64,000 bases of DNA from Megaustenia siamemsis (GCA_032433765.1 JAVIAB010000073.1:55603565-55667564); one strand, 5' to 3'; counted from the stretch's first letter, positions 44,615-56,430 are shown. Numbers and translations are program-made. Notes: a model not told the origin generated them from the sequence alone.

Positions 44615-45080
44615 TTTAAAGTTTATCGGTGGCCTCTGGGTTACGGGAATTGGGGATTTCGTACGATGGGACTGTGGTTACCAAAGATGATGTTGGAATT
44701 ATCTAAACAGGATCTGGGATTTCCTCAAAGGAAGATGGGGTTTCCTTACGATGGAATCGGGATATCCAAAGAGGAAAATATGATTATCCAAGAAGTTGGG
44801 TCTTTCTTAATGTGTGAATGGGATTACCAAAGAGGGAAGTGGTCTAGAATTGCTTGAAAGAGAGCTGACGTTATCGAATAAGGAGCATTAGTTACCTAAT
44901 GAGGATCTGAGATGACATAGTATGGTTATCTAAGAGAGGAAATGTGTTACTTAAGATGGAGGTTTGATTACCTAACTAGAAGCTTAGAGCTGTCTATAAA
45001 TGAGCTAGGGATTACCTAAGAGAAAGCTAGACTTATAACAAAAGAATTTGGGGTTACCTAAATAGAAACTGGTAATATTT
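44615..45080. repeat. Degenerate minisatellite, roughly 25-30 bp
   Basis: Strings like 'gggatttcctaaaga' and 'ggggtttccttacgatgg' and 'gggattacctaagag' recur at uneven spacing. This is an old, decayed array close to the 30-bp array but with an unrelated unit. Confidence 0.6.
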
Positions 45081-45147
45081 AAAAAGACATAGGCACAAAT
45101 ATAACATATAAATATACATTGAATACTACTATGGGCCAGAGGTAGAG

Positions 45148-48039
45148 CTACAGGAAACATGTCAAAAAAACACAAAATATCGCTAGTATGGCAACTGATA
45201 CCATAACATATATGAGGGTAGAAAAGAACACAACCACAGTCACCTGTGAAATATTCGTAGAGCCACCGTCACCTGGGACATATGTCGTAGAGCTACCATC
45301 ATCTGCCACATATGTCGTAGAGCTATCGTCATCTGCCACATATGTCGTAGAGCCACCGTCACCTGGGACATATGTCGTAGAGCTACCGTCATCTGGGACA
45401 TATGTCGTAGAGCTACCGTCATCTGGGACATATGTCGTAGAGCCACCGTCACCTGGGGCATATTTCGTAGAGCCACCATCATCTGCCACATATGTCGTAG
45501 AGCCACCATCACTTGGGACATTTGCTGTAGAGCCATCGTTACCTGGGACATATGTCGTAGAGCCACCGTCACTTGAGACATATGTCGTAGAGCCACCGTC
45601 ATCTGCCACATATGTCCTACAGCCAACGTCATCTCGGACATATGTCGTAGAGCCACCGTCACCTGGGAAATATGTCGTAGAGCCACCGTCATCTGGGCAT
45701 ATGTCGTAGAGCCACCGTCAACTGGGCATATGTCGTAGAGCCACCGTCACCTGAGGCATATGTCGTAGAGCCACCATCATCTGCCACATATGTCGTAGAG
45801 CCACCTTCACTTGGGACATATGTCGTAGAGCCACCGTCACCAGAGACATATGTCGTAGAGCCACCGTCATCTGCCACATATGTCGTACAGCCACCGTCAT
45901 CTGCCACATATGTCGTATAGCCGCCGTCATCAGGGACATATGTCGTATAGCCGCCGTCATCAGGGATATATGTCGTAGAGCTGCCGTCATCAGGGATATA
46001 TGTCGTATAGCCGCCGTCATCAGGGACATATGTCGTATAGCCGCCGTCATCAGGGATATATGTCGTAGAGCTGCCGTCATCTATCACATTTGTCGTAGAG
46101 CCACCGTTAACTGGGGCATATGTTGTAGAGCCACCGTCACCAGAGACATATGTCGTAGAGCCACCGTCACCAGAGACATATGTCGTAGAGCCACCGTCAC
46201 CAGAGACATATGTCGTAGAGCCACCGTCACCAGAGACATATGTCGTAGAGCCACCGTCACCAGAGACATATGTCGTAGAGCCACCTTCACCTGGGACGTA
46301 TGTCGTAGAGCCACCGTCACCAGAGACATAAGTCGTAGAGCCACCGTCTTCTGCCACATATGTCGTACAGCCACCGTCTTCTACCACATATGTCGTATAG
46401 TCGCCGTCACCAGGGACATATGTCGTAGAGCCACCGTCACCAGGGACATATGTCGTAGAGCTGCCGTCACCAGGGACATATGTCGTAGAGCCACCGTCAC
46501 CAGGGACATATGTCGTAGAGCCACCGTCACCATGGACATATGTCGTAGAGCTGCCGTCATCTATCACATATGTCGTAGAATCACCGTCAGCTGCTACATA
46601 TGTCGTAGAGCCACCGTTACCAGGGACATATGTCGTAGAGCCACCAATACCTGTCACATATGTCGTAGAGCCACCGTCACCCGGGACGTATGCCGTAGAG
46701 CAACCAATATCTGCCACATATGCCGTAGAGCCACCGTCACCAGGGACATATGCCGTAGAGCCACCAATGTCTGCCACATATGTCGTAGAGCCACCGTCAT
46801 CTATCACATATGTCGTAGAACCACCGTCATCTATCACATATGCCGTAGAGCCACCGTCACCAGGGACATATGCCGTAGAGCCACCAATGTCTGCCACATA
46901 TGTCGTAGAACCACCGTCATCTATCACATATGCCGTAGAGCCACCGTCACCAGGGACATATGCCGTAGAGCCACCAATGTCTATCACATATGTCGAAGAA
47001 CCGCCGTCATCTATCACATATGTCGTAGAGCCACCGTCATCTATCACATATGTTGTAGAGCCGCCGTCATCTATCACATATGTTGTAGAGCCGCCGTCAT
47101 CTATCACATATGCCGTAGAGCCACCAATGTCTGCCACATATGTCGTAGAACCACCGTCATCTATCACATATGCCGTAGAGCCACCGTCACCAGGGACATA
47201 TGCCGTAGAGCCACCAATGTCTATCACATATGTCGAAGAACCGCCGTCATCTATCACATATGTCGTAGAGCCACCGTCATCTATCACATATGTTGTAGAG
47301 CCGCCGTCATCTATCACATATGTTGTAGAGCCGCCGTCATCTATCACATATGTTGTAGAGCCGCCGTCATCTATCACATATGTTGTAGAGCCACCGTCAT
47401 CTATCACATATGTTGTAGAGCCGCCGTCATCTATCACATATGTTGTAGAGCCGCCGTCATCTATCACATATGTTGTAGAGCCGCCGTCATCTATCACATA
47501 TGTTGTAGAGCCACCGTCACCAGGGACATATGTCGTAGCGCCAGCGCCACCGTCACCAGGGACATATGCCGTAGAGCCACCAATGTCTGCCACATATGTC
47601 GTAGAACCACCGTCATCTGCCACATATGTCTTAGATCCACCGTCATCTGCCACATATGTCGTAGAACCACCGTCATCTGCCACATATGTCGTAGAACCAC
47701 CGTCATCTGCCACACATGTCGTAGAACCACCGTCATCTGCCACACATGTCGTAGAACCGCCGTCATCTATCACATATGTCGTAGAGCCGCCGTCATCTAT
47801 CACATATGTTGTAGAACCGCCGTCATCTATCACATATGTTGTAGAGCCGCCGTCATCTATCACATATGTTGTAGAGCCGCCGTCATCTATCACATATGTC
47901 GTAGCGCCAGCGCCACCGTCACCAGAGGGACATATGCCGTAGAGCCACCAATATCTGCCACATATGTCGTAGAACCACCGTCATCTGCCACATATGTCGT
48001 AGATCCACCGTCATCTGCCACACATGTTGTAAGAGGCGT
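45148..48039 (-). CDS. Possible repeat-protein exon across the 30-bp array (frame broken three times)
   Basis: Read on the minus strand, each unit encodes DDGGSTTYV plus one residue. The longest open piece is 734 residues (47893-45689), and a 153-residue piece follows (45609-45148). The two differ by two single-base deletions; another two-base insertion near 47918 separates the first ~40 codons. The frame is closed upstream by TAG at 48042-48040, inside TTCTTAG, which could be a splice acceptor. After the repeats comes a C-terminal hydrophobic run of about 28 residues (VTVVVFFSTLIYVMVSVAIL...), then the stop: the layout of a mucin-like or membrane-anchored surface protein. Two plus-strand frames are also open because the unit is 30 bp, so openness alone proves nothing. 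No family is recognised. Confidence 0.25.
45240..48032. repeat. 30-bp minisatellite, about 93 units (2.8 kb)
   Basis: The unit is 'cacatatgtcgtagagccac' plus 'cgtcatctgc'. Variant forms (tctatcacatatgt, accagggacatatg, accagagacatatg, aatgtctgcc) occur in blocks. Segments of 180-300 bp recur almost exactly (46900-47020 and 47140-47260; 47520-47580 and 47890-47950), so whole blocks were duplicated. Length is kept at 30 bp except at about 45690, 45720 (each one base short) and 47918 (two bases long). Confidence 0.97.
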
Positions 48040-48239
48040 CTAAGAAGTTTTGAGAGCAAGGTCTTACGCAAGTGTTACGGAGTTCACGCATCTCACCTGA
48101 AGCCATCCTCATTGCTATCGCTAGTGTGTGGCGCGCGTACATCATACTGAGTAAAGTGCTGGGGAGGGGTTATGGGCACTATGTAGATGCCCATTGTACA
48201 GTGAAGATGATAATTTGACTAAACGTATGTGTAAGAATG

Positions 48240-48303
<64 letters not shown>

Positions 48304-48934
48304 ATATATATGATATGCATGATGTTCAACATATTTTATATTTGGTCCTATCTCCTTTTAGATAATAACCAGTTTCCATTTAGATAAGCACACATATATA
48401 TGTATATATTTATTACAAATGAAGTAATGAATACTGTCTGACGTTTATCTAAGTATATATACCTGTAACTGAGAAGACAACATCTTGATGCTTCTTTCGA
48501 GGCACAACTTTTACTGAAAGTGCATCAAAATCACTTTATTTGGTCAGATAAATAAGCCTACACGTTAAATAAAAGGCATATTCAACATCGTTTTAGGAGA
48601 AAGTGAATCATGGCCGCATTGACTGTTAGTAAAAAAATATTAGTAACCGTCGTTTTGTGTTGTAGAATGATCTCGTCGATGTCATTACCACCATCTTAAT
48701 AGCGCTGTTCATATTAGAAGAGACATGAGCTTGTCCCATTTTAGTCGTTCAATCATAGACAACACAAGCCCATTCCTATTCTGATGACGTGGACTACGCA
48801 TCATCTTGTTGCCCTGGGACCACGGCGTATATGATACCAAGTTAGCAGCAATTGTACAAAACACGTTATAATGTCACTCTGATTTGCAAACTTATCCACA
48901 ATGCATTGACGAATCCCTCTCTTTCATATTATCT
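48033..48934. other. No gene seen; contains an (AT)n microsatellite
   Basis: (AT)n at about 48240-48312 with a phase break. The remainder is unique and without recognisable motifs. Confidence 0.55.
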
Positions 48935-49020
48935 TCCTCGTCTTCTTCCTCTTCCTCCTCTTCTCCTTCTTCTTCTTCTTCTTCTTCTCCTTCTTCTTCT
49001 TCTGCTTCTTCCTCCTCTTC
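48935..49020. repeat. (CTT)n/(TCC)n trinucleotide tract
   Basis: Imperfect CTT/CTC run. Frames of poly-Leu or poly-Ser across it are artefacts of the trinucleotide. Confidence 0.95.
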
Positions 49021-49349
49021 CCGGAGGACATGCCCTTCACATTTCCTGCAGTACTCAAGATCTATCTGTAAAAAGCATCAGGTACCAAGCATTTAACGTG
49101 ACATATTTCAACGTCGTTTTCTAAGCTGCGCCTTTCTATTCACTATGGCCTACACAAGCTTTAATTATTAAGGTGAGAAGGTAGGGTGGGAGTAGAAGAA
49201 AAGTGCGGACATGCTGTGTAATTATTTGGTCATTCAAAAACGTCGTTGTTTCTGTCTTTATCTTTCACAAGCTGCAAATACAAGCTGCAAATACAAGCTG
49301 CAAATACAAGCTGCAAATACAAGCTGCAAATACTCTGGTTTCAACTGGT
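49021..49349. other. Unique sequence with a 13-bp repeat
   Basis: 'aagctgcaaatac' is repeated five times at 49268-49333. No gene seen. Confidence 0.7.
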
Positions 49350-49835
49350 TGTCATGAAGGATGACATTTTCCTTTGAAACCCACGTCTTGATTTAATCTG
49401 TTGTGCTAGAAGAAGCTGAAGCATGAACTTGTTGCTCTACAATAATGTGATAGGATGAAGTGTCCATTACCAGGTATGACAGTTTATTCAGGGTGGGCAG
49501 GATAGTGTTCTCAATCCAGTTCCCCAAAAAGTGTCCATTTGCGAGTGGTAGTCCCAACCGTTTGCTTGAAAAAGAACATGTGCGTCCCTGATGCCTAATC
49601 TTTGTGCTGTCATTATGCGCTGTTATAATGCCTTATTATGTCCTCTCTCAAGAATTGCCATTGTTTGTCAAAGGAATGTTGAGCATTAACCAATGTTTCA
49701 TCCAAATATGCGATGTCATAGCCTTGCATTTTTCTCTCTTGGATCTGCCTGAGGTATTTACTCAGAGAAGCAATCAGTCGTGACTCGACACAATGTGCCT
49801 GCCGGGTGCAGATATCCAAAAAGTGAGACCAACGC
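49350..49835 (-). pseudogene. DDE transposase remnant (IS630/Tc1-mariner-like)
   Basis: The minus strand encodes RKMQGYDIAYLDETLVNAQHS (YLDET at 49708-49695), with W in KQW after it. About 75 codons on, in another frame, come GNWIENTILPTL and YLVMDTSSYHIIVE (DTSSYH at about 49461-49447). YLDETWVN and VMDNASYH are the first and second Asp blocks of DDE transposases of the IS630-Tc1-mariner group. In this copy both aspartates remain, but the segments are in different frames and the third acidic residue and DNA-binding domain are not found. Cut-and-paste transposition would be the original function. No terminal inverted repeats were located. Confidence 0.65.
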
Positions 49836-50824
49836 TTCCTACAACTTTCTAGAGACTAGTTTATAAAAGTAAACATTGCATTCCGATTGCAACGTAACAT
49901 TTAGTTTTCAGACAGCAACAAGATGTTTTGCTTGAAATATTTTCAAAACCTAACATCTCATAATATATTTGTCAAAAAGCACCCACTTCTTTTCTTCCGT
50001 GGTAGCTTTTTCAGATTAAAAGTTCTGTCTTATCCACCGGAGAAAAGATGTTTTTTTTTTTTATCTACACCCATAACGTCATGTGTTCACTTCTCTGGTT
50101 CTACGATTGTGTATAATCGACTTCTCTTAAATTCCTTGCAGAAGTGTCAGTACAATAATTACATTTGTATAGTGATGAATTTACACTTTAAATTCTTTAT
50201 GATTTGGAAAATTTAGATATCTCACTATTCTAGTACTTCAGAAAAGTGAACTATGTTTTTCAATACGCCTTTACAAACGATTATTATCGTCAACTGAAAG
50301 TACACAACTTGATGCTGCCCACTTGCTGTCCTTGGTCAGTCTAGCCCGTGCGCTTTAAGACTTTACACTATTGTTTTTTAACTTACAATTTTAATGTGTG
50401 CCAGTTATTGAACGTGAGGAGGGATTTTCTCTGTAAAAACCTTTAATTATATGTTCTTAAAACCTCTTTTTAAAATCTTTATATATATATAAGCTACATA
50501 AACAGAATCCAACACTATATCACTTTAAATAGTAGAGGAAAACGTGTTAAAGGTGGGGACAATAATCTCAGACTAGGTGCAATGTCACACCAATACTCAT
50601 GCTTCCAGGAAAATAGCCTTTGTCTTAGGGCAGAGATTTCTGAACGGGTTATTGTTATTCCCCCCCCCCCCGTTTACACGCCATAATTGTCTCTGCCCCT
50701 ATAAGTGCATATGTTTTCCATCTGTTCTCAATGTCACATCTTGTCGCTATCAAGCGTTTATTCCGCGTCATCTTTGCCAGCTACGCTTTTGATGCTAACT
50801 GGTTAAAGTCACAAGATTGCACTC
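49836..50824. other. No gene seen
   Basis: AT-rich unique sequence. A C-run at 50660-50671 and scattered short frames only. Confidence 0.5.
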
Positions 50825-51145
50825 ACATCTGTATGATGAATAACTCGATCATCTTACAACTGTGTGATGAATAACTCGATTATCTTACAACTGTGTGATG
50901 AATAACTCGATCATCTTACAACTGTGTGATGAATAACTCGATCATCTTACTTCTGTTTGATGAATAACTCGATCATCTTACAACTGTATGATGAATAACT
51001 AGATCAGCTTACAACTGTGTGAAGAATAACTTGATGAGCTTACTTCTGTTTGATGAATAACTCGATGAGCTTACGTCTGTCTGATGAATAACTCGATGAG
51101 CCCATATCTATGTAACGAATAACTCGATGAGCTTGATACACAAGT
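50825..51145. repeat. 31-bp minisatellite, about 10 units
   Basis: Units follow 'gtgatgaataactcgatcat' plus 'cttacaactgt'. The right half uses 'gatgagcttac'. The right end decays into unique sequence. Confidence 0.9.
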
Positions 51146-51616
51146 CCAGACAGCCTTAATTCGCAAGTAATGGCTGAAGACATTACAGTGGGCAACGATT
51201 TGCAGCATTATCCCGCCTTTTATGTACCGTGTCACCTGATGCTTAGAGCAGGATAACGAAATGGCTTGGGAGATGAACAACCAGTAGATAGGGCAGATAT
51301 CAATAACAATCTCAGATAAACAATTCAAATGAAGGACTTTGAAAAAAAGTGAAAACAATCGTCTAAACAGCATGTACTGGAAGTTAGGATTGGCATTGCC
51401 AGATCCGAACAATATTGTAAACGAATGACATAAATTATTAACCCGCACCAAACCGGTACAATATGTTGCTGCTGGCTGATGAACATTTTCAGGAGAAAGA
51501 GAAGCTACAGATGTGTCCGGAATGTAGCAATAATGAACATACAACACAACATAACATTCTTTTCTAGTCCCGCCCCCTGCCTTGTTGACGTAGAATTGTC
51601 TGTTGATCGCAAACAA
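51071..51616 (-). CDS. Unrecognised open frame, 181 codons
   Basis: The longest frame of the window that is neither minisatellite nor transposon. It begins MFAINRQFYVNKAGGG and has 9 Cys residues scattered without an evident domain pattern. Its last ~15 codons lie in the 31-bp minisatellite, which argues against a real protein end. No splice context, promoter or related copy was found. The composition is not unlike random translation of this base composition. I list it only because of its length. Confidence 0.12.
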   Translation of the reverse strand: MFAINRQFYVNKAGGGTRKECYVVLYVHYCYIPDTSVASLSPENVHQPAATYCTGLVRVNNLCHSFTILFGSGNANPNFQYMLFRRLFSLFFKVLHLNCLSEIVIDICPIYWLFISQAISLSCSKHQVTRYIKGGIMLQIVAHCNVFSHYLRIKAVWTCVSSSSSYSLHRYGLIELFIRQT

Positions 51617-52395
51617 AATCTAGATAATTTAGTTCAACAAGTCAACAATTAAAACTGTTGACACTGCGTAGGCAGTAATGAATCAGAAAAAAGTCGATGA
51701 TGTAATTGTTTATAATTATTGCAGATATCAAATCAGGTCTCGTTTCACAGATTCTCTCTTGCTTGTTTTTGAACCATCGGTGTGTTGCCATGTGCGAACC
51801 CCTAGCGAGTATGTGGACTTTATATCTTCACCATTTTCTTTCCCTGCCACTGAGATATTATTATTATTTTTTATTGAAAGAAAAAGTAGAAACTATTTTT
51901 GTTGTTGTTATATTTTGTCAGGAAATTAGCCTAAAGTCTGATGTATTCGATTTTTGTGAATGCCAAAGATTTCTTGACAATTTTCAACCAAGTAAAAGTA
52001 ACTAGCTTTGATCGGCCGTGTCCAAAATAAAATTACATATAAATGTGTCTTATGAACACTGTAATATAATAATAATTATTGTTATTTAAATAAATAATCA
52101 GTTGACAATGAGATTTGTAAACCTCTATAATTGTTCAGTGTTTTTCTGCTCTGTACCCTGGTGTGGCCACTGAACAATGAAGTAGACAATTCTTTCATAC
52201 TTTCAAACATATCAGTAATTTGTAACAGTATATCGCATAAGGATATGCTTCAAAAAGATAACAACTCTATTCTATAGGATAACAATCAGAAATTAAACAG
52301 AAAATCACGTAAAGTAAAAACAAACAAAAAACACTAAGATTATATAAATCTAATTATTAATTTTTTCAAACATTTTCTGTTTGGATCTTCTTTTT
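51617..52395. other. No gene seen
   Basis: AT-rich unique interval. Confidence 0.5.
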
Positions 52396-54065
52396 TTCTT
52401 TTCTCTTTTCACTGATACCTAAAAGGTGTCGTGGTTTATATCATTTGTCGTTCTTGAGCTGCTCGAATTGTCTGAATTAGTGATTTCCCTTTGTTGTTAC
52501 ATGTCTCTGTCACTGCATCTATCCATCTTCTTCTTTTCTCTTCTCACTGATACCTAAAAAGTGTCGTTGTTTATATGATTTGTCGTTCTTGAGCTGCTCG
52601 AATTGTCTGAATTAGTGATTTCCCTTTGTTGTTACATGTCTCTGTCACTGCATCTATCCATCTTCTTCTGGGTCTTCCTCTTGGTCTTTTTCCATGCATT
52701 CTCGCGAAGAACGTCCTTGATGGTGATTGGCAAGGGTTCATACTGACCAGGTGGCCAAACCATTTAAGTTGTTGTTCTATATATTCTTGGCAGGGTTTAG
52801 TTCCTACTATTTTTCTTATGGTTTCATTTGGTATTCTATCTCTTCTTGTGTTGTTTGTTACTTTTCTCAAGGATCGCATCTCACATGTATTGATCTTTCT
52901 TAAATGGGATTTAGAAAGGGTCCATGTTTGACTTTCATAGCACAAAGTTGGTATGAAAATGCTATTTATTATTTGTTGTTTAGCTGGCATAGAAATATTT
53001 GGATGTCTTAGAAATGGTGAAAGCTGGTATGTGACAGCTTTTGCTTTTTGTATTCTCATGTCAATTTCTTTGTCTATTTTTCCATCTTCTGTGAACATTG
53101 TGCCTAAATACTTGAATTCCTCTACTTGTTTTATTTCTTTATCTTTGATCTTGATGTTTAATGGGTGTATTAATTTGCTTATTTTTATAGCCTCTGTTTT
53201 TGCTGTGTTAATTTTCATACTGTAGTTTGTGCAACTTTTATCTAGAGATGTTAAATGCTGTTGTAGCAGGTTTTCATCCTCATATATTAGGCATTGGCCA
53301 TCTGCGAAGAGTAGCTCGTTAATGTTGGAGTTTTCTACCTCTATGTTATTATTTAATTTTTCCTTATTGTTGGCTGTTTCCTGATTTATTTTGTCCATAT
53401 ATATGACGAAGAGGTGTGGTGAGAGGACGCATTCTTGTCTTATACCTGTTGTAACCTGAAACCATTCTGACAGACTTTCCGATGTTCTAACGACACTTTG
53501 ACTGTTTTTATATAACGCCATTATATTATCTAGTAGTTGTCCTGCTACCCCGTAGGTTTCTAAAGTTTGCCAACGTTTGTTCCTGTCCACACGATCAAAC
53601 GCTTTTTCCTGATCTATAAACACTATATTTAGGTTTCTGTCATATTCTATTGTTTTTTTCACATAGTTGTCTCAATGTAAATATAGCATCAGTACAGCTT
53701 TTGCCTTTTCTGAATCCGAATTGATTATTACTTAATTGAGGTTCTATTATGTATCTTACTCTCCTCTCTAATATTTTAGCAAACATTTTACCAACTTGAC
53801 TCAATAGGGATATTCCTCTGTACATTTCACACTCCCTTTTGCTTCCATTATTCTTCCAAAATGGGACAACGATAGCTTTTTGCCAATCGTCAGGGACTTT
53901 TTTTTCTTTCTACGCCATATTGAATATTATATAAAACCAATCTATAGCTGTTTCCTTACAGGCTAGTAGCATTTCTGTTGTTATTCCATCTATACCAGCT
54001 GCTTGGTTCTTTTTATTCTGTTTCAATACCCATTCTACTTCTGCTGTAAATGTTTGGATATGTCA
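52396..54065 (-). pseudogene. LINE-D: RT to C-terminus, with a mutated catalytic box
   Basis: Minus-strand LINE remnant. It opens near 54060 with EWVLKQNKKNQAAGIDGIT and passes PFWKNNGSKRE and YRGISLLSQVGKMFAKILER (53825-53766). After a frameshift it stays open for 363 codons, 53662-52571: VFIDQEKAFDRVDR, TGIRQECVLSPHLF (canonical RQGC now RQEC), and LLFADGQCLIYED where FADD is expected (53313-53293 approx.). Then come KYLGTMF, CYESQTWTL, KWFGHL, and GKRPRGRPRRRWIDAV. The changed second Asp would abolish polymerase activity. The endonuclease is missing. It lacks the (GAT)n tail of LINE-A and LINE-B and belongs to a different family. Confidence 0.9.
52398..52669 (-). repeat. Tandem duplication of the LINE-D 3' end (about 135 bp, two copies)
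   Basis: 'actgatacctaaaa' occurs at 52411 and 52546, and the sequences from about 52398-52534 and 52535-52669 are about 95% alike. The segment covers the last coding residues (SLIQTIRAAQERQII) and the short 3' UTR. Confidence 0.9.
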
Positions 54066-54262
54066 TCATAACTATTTGATTCGCCAGTCAAAACACTGAT
54101 GTCCTCTCGCGCGATTACTTGCCATTTCTTGATGTCTCTGTCTGCCAGCTGACTCGAGATATGAACGGAACGCTGCACAAGAACTGGTAAACCGGTTTCA
54201 GGTTTCTCACGCATCGCCGGGTGCCGAGGGAATCAAGATGAGGCTTGCATGTGAGCTGTTAG
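54066..54262. other. Short unique interval
   Basis: No feature recognised. Confidence 0.5.
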
Positions 54263-54520
54263 GGAGCCGCGATAGCTCAGTGGTTAGTGATCTGGACTAC
54301 AAAGGACAAGAGGTCGGATTCGACCATGATCGACGGCTTCCAGGTTTACCCAGCCTTTAATGGGTACCGGATTTTTTTTCTAGAAAATTTAAGCGGCTCG
54401 GCCGTAATACCGCCCACATTGCCAAAAGATCATGTGACGAAGGTCTGTACAAATTATGGTCACTAACACCATATTCCATATACGCCACTTGGCGTGACGG
54501 GGCTTTTTACTTTTTTTTTT
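54263..54520 (+). mobile_element. SINE1 copy
   Basis: Begins 'gggagccgcgatagctcagt', box B 'ggattcgaccatg' is altered, and the body and T-rich tail are present ('ggctttttactttttttttt'). A TSD is not evident. Confidence 0.92.
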
Positions 54521-54736
54521 AACTTAATGTGGGTTATCATCACTGCAGTCTGAATATGCCCATAGTTGCTCAAACTACCTCTTCAGCAAGTCCCACAACG
54601 TTCAGCGACTGACGACTCCAGCTCTGTGTTTCTTGATAAGTCATTCTATGCGCCCACCAAATCCTCATTTTTCTGGATGTGCCCATCTTTACTCTCATCT
54701 CATCTCTTTCATCCGGAGGAATGACGTGGAGTCAGA

Positions 54737-55080
54737 TTTTTTTTTTTCTGACGAAGTCCCTACATCCTAGGACTGACTTTTGCGTGTTAATCCGTCTTTT
54801 TCCTGGCAGGAGTGTGCACAGGGGTCCCTGCACCAAGGCAGATAACTCCGACTTCAGAGGTACTCATATTTTTTCCGTCCATGAGTAATTGACGTTTCAA
54901 GCCGGGCCTCGCTGCAGATGCCAGGGGTGGTTGCCGCAGAGAGAAATCATAAATACAAATCCCAACTGGTGCAGCCGGGATTTGAACTCACAACCTCTCT
55001 GTCTCGAGACTTGGGGCTTGCCTCTTTTCCAAGCAGCTCCAGGTTTGACAACCAACGGCTGTCAAAGTCCGATACCTTTC
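54737..55080 (-). mobile_element. SINE2 copy with tRNA-like head
   Basis: Minus strand: head region near 55060-54960 with box B 'GAGTTCAAATCCCGG', then the body shared with the copies at 16.1 and 32.5 kb, ending TCAGAAAAAAAAA. The 3' end differs from the (AAC)n tail at 32.5 kb. Confidence 0.85.
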
Positions 55081-55569
55081 TGGCATCTCGAAGGACGTTA
55101 GTTACATCCACCTGATCCATTGGATAATATCACTTTATTTATATATATATATATATATATACACCATGCAACAGTTGACAATAACAACATTTATCACGCT
55201 ATAACACGTTACGTGTTATAATGATGGACACAGCATGAAAAAAGCAGAATACGGAGAAAAAAAAACACAATTTGTAACAGAATAATTAGGAAATGAAGTG
55301 AAATGGAAAAAAATTGAAGAATGATAATTGAAAGTAAGAAAAAAAGACAAGAGATTTGATAATTAAATATACAAGAAATGGCAAGCAAATAATCTGCATG
55401 GTTAAAATATTTGGAGAACGACAAAAATTGAATAAGAAAAGATTACATTAAAAGAAATACGAAATAATGAAACCTTTAAAAATAGAGGAACATAATTATA
55501 TTAATTCTGGCCTTCCTTCTGAAACATTAATGACAGTTTCGATATTTCAGAAAAAGAGATTTGTTTCAC
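55081..55569. other. AT-rich interval with (AT)n at 55138-55163
   Basis: No gene seen. Confidence 0.5.
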
Positions 55570-55652
55570 AATATCTACTTGTTGATCTACTTGTTGATCT
55601 ACTTGTTGTTCTATATGTTGATCTACTTGTTGATCTACTTGTTGATAATGAA
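55570..55652. repeat. 12-bp minisatellite
   Basis: 'ttgttgatctac' is repeated about seven times. It reads as LLVD repeats in one frame. Confidence 0.92.
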
Positions 55653-55934
55653 GTTAATAAACACATAAATTAAAACATGGACGGAAATATTTGAAGCACG
55701 AAACAAACATGTTTTATCAGCTTACATTTTTTGGTAGAGGGCTATCATTTATATGCTAAATGTGCCAGACAGTTCAGGAGACTTTCAGTCAAATGCACGA
55801 TATTCGGTAGTAACGGTGATGGTTCTTTAGTATTTTGATAATTCATATTTTTTTTAAAATTAATAAATACCGTAACATATTCACACGAGAATAGACTCAA
55901 GAAGCAACAAAGCTTCTCAAATAGCCTGGCAACT

Positions 55935-56430
55935 ATCGCAACTGGTGTCGAACAAGGAAGTAACTCAAAAACGGGCAATCACAAACGAGGCAAAACGGGC
56001 CCTCTACAACTCAATCTTCATTCCTCTAATGTGTTACCAATGCCGGACCCGTATATTTAGAACAATAAGAATAATAACGACTATCGAGAAGAATTGTGTT
56101 AGACGAATAACAGGAAACAGCCTGAAATACAATCATAAATGAAGAACTGAGAACAAAGCTAGGAATAATTATAGTCATAGAAAAACATAAGGAAACAACA
56201 TATAAACTGGTTGGACCACGTGATAAGAAGGACAAAAATACAACACAATGAGGCTTTAAAAAACGGCAGGAGAACACCAGCCTCAAGGGCCAACCAGGAA
56301 AAAGATGAATTGCTGAAAGATTACAAATTCTGGGAAACACAACAGCATTACAAACTAACAGAAGATCAAACTACCGTAAATTACATCTCTCCTGGACGCT
56401 GAAAGGTAAATTAGAGAGGGAAGAAGAAGC
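55935..56430 (+). pseudogene. LINE-C C-terminal region
   Basis: Plus strand: KRAITNEAKRALYNSIFIPLMCYQCRT, then ITTIEKNCVRRITGNSLKYN. In other frames: LRTKLGIIIVIEKHKETTY, RRTKIQHNEALKNGR, and a short (GAAGAAG) end near 56430. The layout resembles the last 170 residues of LINE-D, suggesting the same clade. 5' truncated and frameshifted. Confidence 0.75.

Noticed and set aside
45188..48043. Long plus-strand frames (503, 391 and 173 codons) in the 30-bp array
   Set aside because: A stop-free 30-bp unit keeps several frames open on both strands. Only the minus frame has a plausible end (hydrophobic tail, stop) and acceptor-like start, so the plus frames are treated as shadows.
48852..49124. Poly-Leu and poly-Ser frames
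   Set aside because: Products of the CTT/CTC trinucleotide tract.
51071..51616. 181-codon minus frame as a confident gene
   Set aside because: No domain, related copy or splice context was found, and its end runs into a minisatellite. Kept only as a very low-confidence entry.
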